NCBI GenBank assembly: GCA_023897205.1
Contig: JAHWDD010000009.1
Coordinates: 496,001 to 560,000, forward strand
Origin: Exophiala sp. HKRS030
Taxonomy: Eukaryota > Ascomycota > Eurotiomycetes > Chaetothyriales > Herpotrichiellaceae
Length of the DNA stretch: 64,000 nt
Reading direction: 5' to 3'
Positions 45,664-54,862 of this stretch are shown here, one piece after another. The notes under the pieces are model-generated. The model was not told the DNA's origin. It searched no databases and saw nothing but the letters and a program-made list of their open reading frames with translations. The number at the start of each line of letters is the position of its first letter. Positions within the stretch are counted from its first letter, which is position 1. Position numbers and translations under genes: made by a program.

Positions 45664-47388
45664 ATGTCCAGCGACTTCAAAAAGTATTTGGCGACCGAGG
45701 TCCTGTCGGAGCAGAGGACCGTGTCGTACCGCAACGTTTCGCGCGCCTTGAAGGTCCACGTCAACGCCGCGAAATGTATGCTGTACGAGTTCTATGGATT
45801 TCAGAACGAAAAGAAGCCAGGGTCGGTGTACGCCACATATCTCTTGTCTGGAGTGAAGAAACGACAACAGTCCCCTCTCAAGGCCAATGGAGCCCTAGAC
45901 GGCGACCACAAGCAAGAACAACAACGACAAGAACAAGAATTCGAAGATGAACCGATCCCTTCAAGCCCACCCCCCTTTACCAGTTCAATGTTGGAACCGA
46001 GCCAGCAGAGTGACAAACAACCCACGGAAGAAGGAGAAGAACGAGAACAATCTCCACAAGTAAGAGTGCGGACGATTACACTCGTGAGGGAAGAGAGTCT
46101 GAAAGGTGGGTTTTTGGATCCTATGGATTTGCTGCGCTCGTCTGCGCATGAACGGCGGAAAATGGAGAGATTCCTCGCGCTAACAATTGATTTGACACGG
46201 ATAGAAATCAAAGAACAGTACGAAACCATCAGCTCGATACACCTCTACAGCCTGTCCCCCGCTCGAATACAAGATCTCGTCAGCCTGACCGACGTGGGCC
46301 GGGGTTTGTTCACGGACGTGTTTGCAAAGGAGGACCCCCTGGAACACGGGAAACGATATGGCATAATACAAAACCCCGAAGTGAGAAGACGCAAAGGCAA
46401 GCGACCGATTATCTCTCAAGGTCCGGCTCCGAAATTCCAGCCGGTCAGGGAAGATGCAAAGAACCCACCGCCGCGGACGTCCGCACAGTCAAGCACTCGG
46501 CAGAAACAACAGCCTAGCAAAAACGCGGCCGAAGACACGCCCGAGGAAGCTTCTCGACCTGGCTCTCGTGACAGCACATCTACGACCAACACCCCGTCGA
46601 ATAATAAACAACCTCCCCCTTCACTCAAACGTGGCGGGTCGTCGGATCTGTTCAAGGCCTTTGCGAAGCAAGGGAACCAAAAACCAAAAACATCGTCGCT
46701 TGCGAAACAAGACCCTGACACTGTGATGAAGGACGACGACGACGACGACGAAGGAGAGTCGGAAGACGAGGCCTTGTTTCTGGACACGGGGAAACGAACG
46801 ACCAAGAAGAGGGCCAGTGACGTGAAGAAGGAGCGAGAAGATAAAGCGGCCAAGCTTCGTAAGATGATGGATTCGGATGACGAAGAGGAGGCCGAGCCAG
46901 GAGTAGTCCCCGCCAATGCGGAAAACGAAAACGCGACAGGGACCGACGCCGTGAAGGATGAAGGGGACGAGGAAGAAGTCGCCTGGTCGGATTCGGATAC
47001 GGAGAAACAAAACAAGAAGGAAGCTTCTACAGAAAAGGACGGTGACCAGGCCAACTCCACCACCGCCACCGCCGGTTCAGAACCAAAGAGGCGCAGAGGC
47101 AAACGCAAGGTCACGAAGAAACGTACCGTCAAGGACGAGGACGGATACCTGGTCACGAAGGAGGAGGTGGGTTGGGAGAGTTATAGCGAGGAAGAACCTG
47201 AACCTGCTGTTGCTCCGGTCAAGAAGGTTGCGCCGCCGAAGAGTACCACGACTAGTAGTTTCGGATCAAACAAGTCACAAAATCAGAGTGCGGGCAGTCA
47301 GAAAGGTGGTGCAGGTGGTGGTGGTGCAAAATCTGCGCCGAAAAAGGGCGGAAACATTATGAGTTTCTTTGGAAAGAAAAATGCTTGA
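45664..47388 (+). CDS. POL32: DNA polymerase delta subunit 3 (POL32/CDC27 family)
   Basis: This 574-residue intronless protein starts at the ATG at 45664 (MSSDFKKYLATEVLSEQRTV), chosen because the conserved winged-helix region begins there; the longer frame from 45595 adds an unconserved hydrophobic leader. The N-terminal domain (about residues 1-75) binds the B subunit of polymerase delta. A long acidic, Lys/Ser-rich disordered region follows with DE-runs (KDDDDDDEGESEDEALFLD). The C terminus ends GGNIMSFFGKKNA, a PCNA-interacting peptide in which the usual first glutamine is replaced by glycine. The protein supports processive leading and lagging strand synthesis and break-induced replication in yeast. 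Confidence 0.88.
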   Translation: MSSDFKKYLATEVLSEQRTVSYRNVSRALKVHVNAAKCMLYEFYGFQNEKKPGSVYATYLLSGVKKRQQSPLKANGALDGDHKQEQQRQEQEFEDEPIPSSPPPFTSSMLEPSQQSDKQPTEEGEEREQSPQVRVRTITLVREESLKGGFLDPMDLLRSSAHERRKMERFLALTIDLTRIEIKEQYETISSIHLYSLSPARIQDLVSLTDVGRGLFTDVFAKEDPLEHGKRYGIIQNPEVRRRKGKRPIISQGPAPKFQPVREDAKNPPPRTSAQSSTRQKQQPSKNAAEDTPEEASRPGSRDSTSTTNTPSNNKQPPPSLKRGGSSDLFKAFAKQGNQKPKTSSLAKQDPDTVMKDDDDDDEGESEDEALFLDTGKRTTKKRASDVKKEREDKAAKLRKMMDSDDEEEAEPGVVPANAENENATGTDAVKDEGDEEEVAWSDSDTEKQNKKEASTEKDGDQANSTTATAGSEPKRRRGKRKVTKKRTVKDEDGYLVTKEEVGWESYSEEEPEPAVAPVKKVAPPKSTTTSSFGSNKSQNQSAGSQKGGAGGGGAKSAPKKGGNIMSFFGKKNA

Positions 47389-47818
47389 AAATGATAGATG
47401 GCATGAGCATCTCTTCTAGCGGATTGATTCATAACTCGCAAAGGATACCTTGTTGCCTGGTGAGGGTGGGCATCAAGTCATGTCGAGGTGTATGGATTAG
47501 CGTAACGTACAATAGGATAAATGTTGATCGAGCATCAATTGCGTACCGAGACCTGTAATGTATCTTGTCGAAACTACCTTGAGAAAGAATGGCATTGTGC
47601 ATTGGATCGATTGGTTCTGTACCTGGGTATGTTGTGAATTATATATTCGTCTTTTTGAACGGCGGCCTAACCTGTAATGGAGAAAATGTCTATTTCGTTT
47701 TTGTATGCCACTTTTGTCCTGGATACACTGATTGATTTCAGTAGGACCAGACGGTCACCACCTCACTCTAGGTACCCAGGTAGGCAAGTCCTATCAGCTC
47801 CCCGAAGAACTCTTTCCC
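47389..47818. other. Convergent intergenic region
   Basis: Between the stops of POL32 and the GH125 gene. Nothing beyond 3' UTR sequence is seen. Confidence 0.55.
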
Positions 47819-49627
47819 TCATTGACTGTTGGACCGTACGAACCCCTGACCGACTCGATAACTCATAAACGACCCATCTTCCTCTGGCTTCATGACCAAA
47901 TGAGGCTTGTGCTCCGCGAGCCAGAGGACGGTCTGCGCGAAGACGCTGTTGGCCCACGCGAACCAACTCCTCGTCATGCCGTCGCCGCCGGGCCCGATGC
48001 CACGATGCACATCAAGAGACTCGTTGATCAGACCAAAGAGACTCGCCTTCTTGACACGGTCGACGCATTCGCTGATCTCGGCGTCGTCGGTGCTCGTCAT
48101 CGCCTGCACGAGCACGCTCATGGGCCACGCGTTTCGAAGGCCAATGTGCGGACCGCCTATGCCGGAGAACTTGTCGCCGGTCAGAAAGTACGGGTTCCCC
48201 CGCTGGGTGAGAATCATGCGCCGAGTATTCTGATATATCGCGTCGTCCTTGTCCACGAATCCGAGCAAGGGAAGCGCCAGGAGGGAGGGGATGTTTGCGT
48301 CGTCCATGAGAAGGTGGCCTCCATATCCATCGACCTCGTAGGCAAACACGCGACCAAACTCCGGGTGTGGCACAGCGGCGTGCTTGTAGATGCCGTCTCT
48401 GATGATCTCGGATCGGCGCACGAGGTTATCGGCCACTTGAGTCATCCACGTCGCTTCCTTGGCGGACGATCTGGAGGACGCGGTCTTAAGTAGTGCCGCG
48501 GTGCGAGATAGTTCCACAGACATCATGGCATTTGCAGGGATGAGGAAGCCAAAGATGGTCGCATCGTCGGAAGGGCGGAATGCTGATCTCACCAGACCTG
48601 TGCCATTCGCTAGAGGGTTTCCTGTCCCTTCGAGATTGAGTGTCTCGGTGCCCAAGCGCGTCGAGCGTGAGAATGTGTATTCGTTTCTTTCATATTCGCC
48701 CGTGGTAGGGTCGAAAGTGGGCCGAGACTGTTCGTCCAGGACATGCAGGAGGTGCTCGAGGGCTTTGTACCACCGAGGGGTGAGGAACGCGGTCGAGCCG
48801 GTCGAGGTGTGATATTGGTTCGTTAATGAGAGGAATGCTGCAAGGCTGTCGAGTTCGTATTTGCATTCAAAGACCACACTTGGTTCATAGGCTGGATGGA
48901 CGTAGTCTTCCTGGCCCGAGTGAACGGGTGGGAGACGTGACGGGTCAGGCGGTTGGAAGGCGTTGCAGTAGGGCGACGCGATGACGAACTCGGCTTGGGT
49001 ATTGATGGCGCCGAGGAGGAGACTCGAGATGTCTTCTGCAGACTTGGCCAGATGTTGGTACTGCGCGAGTTGGTTCGTCGAGTCACGAAGCCATTCGGCG
49101 TTGATGTCGCCCGTCACGATGAAGGAGTGGGCGCCCTCCCATTTGCCTCGATCCCGGAACAAGCGTGGCTTTTCCGCATGTTTCGTGACTCCATCGACGT
49201 GCCAAAGTACGGTGGTATCCAGAGTGTTGGGAAACGCGTTGCGGAAGATCTGTGCCAGGTCTGCGTCCTTCAATCGAGGGTGTAAATCTTCTATGACCTT
49301 TTCCACCGCCGGAGACGAGAACTTGCGACAGTGAGGATGCGGTCGTTGGTAAGGAAGCTCTAGAGGCCCTTCGCTGAAAGGCTTACTTGAGTCAAATAAT
49401 GTCAGCGGACAAATTTGAGACACGGCAACGAAGGTAGCATACTGTTGGTGGCGAGCATAGTTTGTGTAGTCAGGACAGAGCCCGCCGAACACTGCTTGAT
49501 CTGAAAGATGGCTGTCGTAGAGGTCAGTGTCGGAGTCGCGACCGAACTCGGAGTCAGCGACGGCGACAACGACAACGGTCAGGCAGGTAATAAAACCGAG
49601 TACCTGCGTCCATAGGCGCAGATACAT
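47819..49627 (-). CDS. GH125 exo-alpha-1,6-mannosidase, secreted
   Basis: This 602-residue intronless protein starts at ATG 49627-49625; the longer open frame (from 49726) would place a soluble stretch before the signal peptide. The N terminus MYLRLWTQVLGFITCLTVV is a good secretion signal. The GH125 (DUF1237) pattern is clear: GDINAEWLRDSTNQ with the family's conserved aspartate, YKHAAVPHPEFGRVFAYEVDG, LLMDDANIPSLLALPLLG, HIGLRNAWPMSVLVQA and GMTRSWFAWANSVFAQ near the end. Family members remove alpha-1,6-linked mannose from N-glycans or mannans. The protein likely acts in the secretory pathway or outside the cell. Confidence 0.93.
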   Translation of the reverse strand: MYLRLWTQVLGFITCLTVVVVAVADSEFGRDSDTDLYDSHLSDQAVFGGLCPDYTNYARHQQYATFVAVSQICPLTLFDSSKPFSEGPLELPYQRPHPHCRKFSSPAVEKVIEDLHPRLKDADLAQIFRNAFPNTLDTTVLWHVDGVTKHAEKPRLFRDRGKWEGAHSFIVTGDINAEWLRDSTNQLAQYQHLAKSAEDISSLLLGAINTQAEFVIASPYCNAFQPPDPSRLPPVHSGQEDYVHPAYEPSVVFECKYELDSLAAFLSLTNQYHTSTGSTAFLTPRWYKALEHLLHVLDEQSRPTFDPTTGEYERNEYTFSRSTRLGTETLNLEGTGNPLANGTGLVRSAFRPSDDATIFGFLIPANAMMSVELSRTAALLKTASSRSSAKEATWMTQVADNLVRRSEIIRDGIYKHAAVPHPEFGRVFAYEVDGYGGHLLMDDANIPSLLALPLLGFVDKDDAIYQNTRRMILTQRGNPYFLTGDKFSGIGGPHIGLRNAWPMSVLVQAMTSTDDAEISECVDRVKKASLFGLINESLDVHRGIGPGGDGMTRSWFAWANSVFAQTVLWLAEHKPHLVMKPEEDGSFMSYRVGQGFVRSNSQ

Positions 49628-49920
49628 GATATAATGAATTAACCCATGCGACGCTTGATATGTGTTTATTGGAAATGCGCAGTGACGAAGCGGGGATTTG
49701 TATGGAGTAAATAGTACATAACACAAGGCTGGACGAGGCTGAGTCTATCATCAGCAAAGCAGTAGAATGACAGTCATATGGCTCTCTTGTGTCCCTTATT
49801 CGTCTCTGAGTAAATTGACAAGTCTAGTATTACTGTATTTGGACTTTGTATCATTACTGTGTCAAGGATGGAGTACTTCCTCGCTTTTGTCTACCATCCA
49901 TTCCGACCAGCGAACGCATC

Positions 49921-50883
49921 CTAGAAGTTGGTCATCGCAGCGATTCTATTCTCCGTAGCCCTTTTCGTAAGCGCTATTTCCGTCGCCAACCATTCAAATG
50001 CATGCGGCACACCGCTGTACAAATGGAACTCGGTATTGATGTTTTCGGCAGCAATTCGCATGGCATATGTTGCAGCCTCATCCCGGAAAAGGTCCAAATC
50101 TCCTACATCGATATATGTAGCTGGTAAACCAGTCAGGCTCTTCGCCCGCGCAGGAGAAGCATAGTGCGAAACATCCGCGTCCCGTTTGCCAGCTTTATCT
50201 CCGAGAAGAGCTGTCCACCCGGTGATGTTGTCGTCCACACTCCAGACGAGAAACGGCGCGAGAGCCGCATTGGGTGTGAGATTGCGATCGTCTAACATTG
50301 GTTCAATAAGTAATTGTTTCGCAATGGGAGGCTGTAAGTTTTTATCCCTGGCCATCAGGGCCACACCTGCAGCGGCACCAGCGCCTGAACTTTCTCCAAA
50401 CAATGCTATCCTTGTGGGATCGATATTCAAAGCTTGTGCATTCTCCATCAGCCATTGCAGAGCGGTGTAGCAGTCATTGACAAGGACGAGATCTTTATGC
50501 TCCGGAGCACAGCGATAGTCCACGCTGAAGATTGGAACATTGGTCCACGAAGACCACAAAGCAAGTGATTTTCTGAAATCCGCCGGTGTTCCAGCAATCA
50601 TTCCGCCGCCATGGATATGAAGAACAGCTGGCCCTGGAGTATGGGCTGCGGGCTGTTTGATGAAAGCGTGGATAGGAATTGCACGTTTGTCCGTTCTGGC
50701 CACATGATGAATTTCTTGAACAACACCGGGGGCGTCTGGGAGGGTTTCCATCACCACTCGATTTGCTGCAAATCGGTCTCGTCGCCCTTGTATGTCGTGG
50801 ACTGGAATCTTGGGCCTATTGCCCATTACGGCCAGCAGAGGCTCCAGAGCCCTATAAAAGTCCGGATCGTACTGCAAAGGCAT
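49921..50883 (-). CDS. Alpha/beta-hydrolase fold-3 esterase (HSL-type)
   Basis: This is a 320-residue intronless enzyme of the hormone-sensitive-lipase family. The oxyanion-hole motif HGGG is at residues 91-94 and the nucleophile elbow GESSG at 163-167, with Ser165 as the nucleophile. The acid residue lies in DVGDLDLFRDE and the histidine in SGVPHAFEW. There is no signal peptide, so it is probably cytosolic. The family hydrolyses short-chain esters and carboxylesters, including some in catabolic clusters; the natural substrate is not readable. The gene is on the same strand as the GH125 gene, about 300 bp away. Confidence 0.92.
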   Translation of the reverse strand: MPLQYDPDFYRALEPLLAVMGNRPKIPVHDIQGRRDRFAANRVVMETLPDAPGVVQEIHHVARTDKRAIPIHAFIKQPAAHTPGPAVLHIHGGGMIAGTPADFRKSLALWSSWTNVPIFSVDYRCAPEHKDLVLVNDCYTALQWLMENAQALNIDPTRIALFGESSGAGAAAGVALMARDKNLQPPIAKQLLIEPMLDDRNLTPNAALAPFLVWSVDDNITGWTALLGDKAGKRDADVSHYASPARAKSLTGLPATYIDVGDLDLFRDEAATYAMRIAAENINTEFHLYSGVPHAFEWLATEIALTKRATENRIAAMTNF

Positions 50884-51259
50884 GACGATAAAGTGGCTTG
50901 CGAGAGTTGAATGAACTGTGTGCTGTAACTCTTCTGCTCTTCTTTCAATAGGATATGCTGATGCAGCATTTCTTTGGGAATGAGACCGGAGGATGGAATG
51001 GCGCGCCTAATGTGTTTCTTTAAAGTGGCAGAGACCGCCCACTGTCCACCAATCGGTGCAGCATCGATCTGCCCAAAGTGAGATTGCACTTTCTCAGCCT
51101 TTTATCTTCTTGAAGAAACCTAAATGAGAGCCTGTCTGAAATTCCAGCCATGAAATGCTGGTACCACAGCTACAGGCTCTGTAAGTCCAAAAGGCTGTCT
51201 TGAGAATCTCCGCTTAACTTCCCATGTACTTTCGGAAAGCATAAGACTTGGTTCATATG
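50884..51259. other. Short intergenic region
   Basis: About 370 bp holding the promoter of the esterase gene and the 3' end of the upstream gene. Nothing distinctive is seen. Confidence 0.5.
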
Positions 51260-53865
51260 TCAAAGTTTCGACCTAATTCCTTCGAGCCTGAACTTGACAT
51301 CCTTTAGGGCCTTTGTGGTGGGTTTCCAGGCGTCAAATTGAGCAAGAAGCTCTCGGGCTTCGTTCTGTAACTCTGTCTTGACGTAATCTTCCTCCAGGAT
51401 GCCACGCATTGCGAATGGGAGAATGTAAGGATTTGCGGCCGCGGTACTGGTCTGGCGTTGCGATATTGGCACATCTTTGAGAGCATTTGTCTCAAGAGCG
51501 AATGAGATTGCAATGTCATATACTGCATCATCCTCATAGATGCGGGAATGACCCTCTCCACCGTACAAGCTGCCTGCTAATGGTGACGAGAGTTCCCGTA
51601 TAAGGCCATGATCTGGAACACCGACATTGCGTAATTTCAGCGCGAAGCCAACAAGATGTGATAGGAAATTTGGTGCATGAACGCGTGAGTCGATAAAGAC
51701 AGCTCTGTATATATGAGGATGGGTCAGAGGAGCGAAGATCGACGACTCCATAGAAACCAGCTGGTCATCAATGCTGCCGACAAAGGTGAGCCGGACTCCG
51801 AATTTCAGTATCACTTCCATAGCTTCAAGAAAGCTCTTGGATACTTTGCTGTTGGGATCAGAAAAATCAAATAGCTCGCCAGCGGAGCCACTGATCCAAC
51901 GAGACTTGTATTCCTGGAAGGGGCCCATGTTGACTCCCGCCATAGCACAAATACCAACTCGAGCGCCGCTGATACAACCGAATTGTATTAGTTTTGCTAC
52001 AAGCATTATCGCAACTGGAACGCCTTGACTGTGGCAAGCGATCATGACGAAGTCTGATTTGCGAATTTCGTCGATCCAGTTAAGCAGCAATTTCCATAGG
52101 AGCTCAACTCGTTCAGTGATCCTACCTTCACCTTCAAGCGCTGCACTTTTGACTTCGCATTCGTACCCATGGCTTCGCGTCCATTTCTTGATGCATTTGG
52201 CGGCCATATCTGCAAACTTGATCGAAGTTCCTGTGGGCTGACCAAGCACGGTACGGATGAGTGGAGCTGGGAAATAGCCATGGACGCCGATTGCAAGTGC
52301 GTTCTTGATTTTTGGCGGGTCTTTGATGAGTGAAAGACGCTTCATGTCAGGCCCTTTGGTATAGTAAAGCAATCTTGCAAGCTGTTGCAATATAGAAGGT
52401 TGCTCCTCGGAGCTCAAGGTGTCGCTGAGAGCTGGTAGCAATAGGTTAGGCGCTTCTTTCTTTGAGGGTGTGGGAGACTGCTGCCTCGGTGTTCCGGCTT
52501 CAACTGGTTCTCTGGCGATTGCTGTGGCATGAGACGATTCTGCTTTCGTGGACTTGCCTTCTTTCTTCGTTGTGGCTTTCATCTCCGATTTCGAGACCGA
52601 AGGTTGTTCTGCGGCATTTAACTTGGCCGTTGCACTCTTCTCAGGGCCAGCCTGCTTTGGTGTTTCTTGGGCCTGCGCTGTTTTCAGGTTAGGCCTCGAA
52701 GCTTCATCTTGCAAACTGATCGAGGCTCGTTTAGGCCTTGTTTGTGAAGGAGTATCGGAAATTGCAATCTCGCCCACGTGCGGTTCGTTTTCAGGTTTCG
52801 CCGATGACTGGTACTTTCTATCTCGAGACCAAAACACCCAGCCTGCCGATTTAGAGCCATCTCCAGATAGCGGAGGCGGCGGAGATGTTTCTAGAGACGA
52901 AGCTTGTGACACTGATTTGGCCTTTGGGGTTTTGGGTATGCTAATATCAAGATGAGTGGGTTGTGTAGGCGCCTCTGTTGTCAATGTATTCGTTTCCACG
53001 GACGACAATGCTTCCTTCTGAGGTCTAGTTGATGCATCGCTACTCCACATTTGATACCAGCTTCTCTTATTTCCGGAATTCTCAGGGAATTCTTGCGGAT
53101 TTATTGTTGCCTCTGGCGAGTTAGTTGGCGGTTCGGCGACAGCGGGCAGAGGTTGTCCATTTCCACTTTCTATATTCGAGGACACTGGGTGTTGCACTTC
53201 TGATGGTTTATTCATAGATCCATCTCTCCTCGCTAACCAGCCCAGCCACGTTCCTTGCTGATTTTGCTGTTGTTCTGATTGGATTTGTTGGGCAGATGCT
53301 TCGTTTGAGGCTGCCTTCTCGGGTTTCTGATTGCTTTCTGGTACACTCTTGTCTGCATCTCCGTCTGTAACAGGCTTATCACTGGGTTCTAATGGAACAC
53401 TCTTCTTGCCATTGTTGGTGGTAGCCTCCGCAGTAGCATTCACGGCCGTTGTGGTGGCATCAACCGGTAGGGATCGATTCGAGGAGGTCTTTCCGAGAGT
53501 CATGGCCAAGGATGGTGATCTCAGAGATCTAGGCTTATCTTTGGTGATTGAAGCGACTTCATGGGCCGTGTTAGAGCTCGAAGGGACACTTTCGCGTGCA
53601 ACTTCAGCGACAGGTCGTGCCTTGCGAGGCCAAGTACGGGTGATCCATGACTGCGCAGCTGATTAGCGAGTGTACGAACAATGAACTGCCAACGGCTTAC
53701 CGATCTTTTTCCTTCCTCCGGGGACGTGGTGGATATGGCTGTGGTCGGGCTCGGCGGAGTCTCTGGAGGAAGGGGAACGTCGGCTGGTGCTTTTTGATCT
53801 GATTCTGAGGCTGAAGGCTTTGAAGGGTTGGTCTTTTGACGTTTCAATGGTCTTGGAGGCGCCAT
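51260..53865 (-). CDS. Large fungal protein with C-terminal alpha/beta-hydrolase-like domain
   Basis: Two exons, 53865-53701 and 53650-51260 (50-nt intron), give 851 residues. The N-terminal half is charged, Ser/Pro/Thr-rich and probably disordered; short SWITRTWPRK, TWLGWLARRDG, SWYQMWSSD and GWVFWSRDRK tryptophan motifs recur through it. The C-terminal half from about residue 480 begins ALAIGVHGYFPAPLIRTVLG and has a serine elbow ACHSQGVPVAIML, which reads C-H-S-Q-G rather than the usual G-x-S-x-G. A conserved fungal family is implied, but I cannot give a function; lipase-like activity is only a possibility. It is divergent to ALB1 across 364 bp. Confidence 0.72.
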
Positions 53866-54229
53866 GGGCCTGGTATATGGGGATCCAGAACGTCAAAATG
53901 AGCCCGCCGTCGCTGACACTACACAAGACTTAGGAACAAGAGGACATGAAGTTGCCGAGCCGGACAATCGGTTTGGTAGAGGAAATAGTGATGTTGATTG
54001 TAATGCCCGTGAGGCGCTGCTGGCATGTCAACAGGCAGCCGACGTCATTTCCACAGGGCCAATCCCAACATCGGATGCCGCCCGTGTAGATCTCGCGTCC
54101 CCCACGAAAAAAAAGTTCTTTGGACGCAGGCTGGTGTATTATTATGTATGAAACAACCCCCGATTACTGGTGTCTTCTTCCTTAATTTCCCAGATTACAT
54201 CCGCCGAGATAGTGACGGAGCCTCTGAAG
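53866..54229. promoter_or_regulatory. Divergent promoter: hydrolase-like gene / ALB1
   Basis: A 364-bp region between two divergent starts. The forward frame at 53864-54151 through it has no features. Confidence 0.5.
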
Positions 54230-54852
54230 ATGGCGAAGACTGCCAAGATCAAGAAAAATGCTACGGGTAAGTATGAATCAGAAAGACCTCAATTTCTATC
54301 TTGGCCGGCGTTAACGATTTCGAAGCAAATCCGCGATCACGAGCGTCTAAGAGAGCCACGTCTCCATCCATTGACGTCGATAAATCCCTGAGGGAGGCCC
54401 CCCGAGCATCAAGTCCAACGCCTCTACTTGCCCCTCGGCCGAACAGTGGTGTCACCAAAGCGAAAAGGAAACAGAAGCCTTTGACAAAAGGCCAACGACG
54501 TCGGCACGAAAAAGGCCTGGCAAGGGCAGAAGTCGTGCAGGCCCAACTATCTAAGAAGGTGGATGATGCAGGTTCTAGGTCAAAGAAACGTCGGGACAGA
54601 AAGAAGTTGTGGGACGATGTGAATAGCGGCGCCTCAAATTTCGACAAGATGAAGGCTATTCTGGGAGAGAACGCAGACGATGAGAACGAGGAATGGGTCG
54701 ATGAAGATATGGAGGCTAACATGACTGATGTGAAGATGGTAGAGGGTGTGCGAGTACCTGCGTTCGCACCAGCCACGAAACTGGTCATTGTCGACCGAAC
54801 AGCGTCTGCTCCAACTACTGACGCTGAGGACGAGGTGGATAAGATAACGTGA
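54230..54852 (+). CDS. ALB1: Ribosome biogenesis factor Alb1
   Basis: Two exons, 54230-54266 and 54326-54852 (59-nt intron), give 187 residues. The first exon encodes only MAKTAKIKKNAT and the spliced product continues ANPRSRASKRATSPSI, the layout typical of Alb1 genes. A basic stretch follows (KAKRKQKPLTKGQRRRHEKG), and then a more acidic C-terminal half (ENADDENEEWVDEDMEA). Alb1 binds Arx1 at the nascent 60S exit tunnel during export and is recycled in the cytoplasm. The protein is short, basic and without enzymatic motifs. Its stop codon lies only 10 bp from the stop codon of the convergent VPS16 gene. Confidence 0.85.
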
Positions 54853-54862
54853 GACAAAGTGT

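Noticed and set aside
46416..47156. Reverse 246-codon Ser/Phe-rich frame
   Set aside because: Complement of the Lys/Glu-rich POL32 tail; no coding signal of its own.
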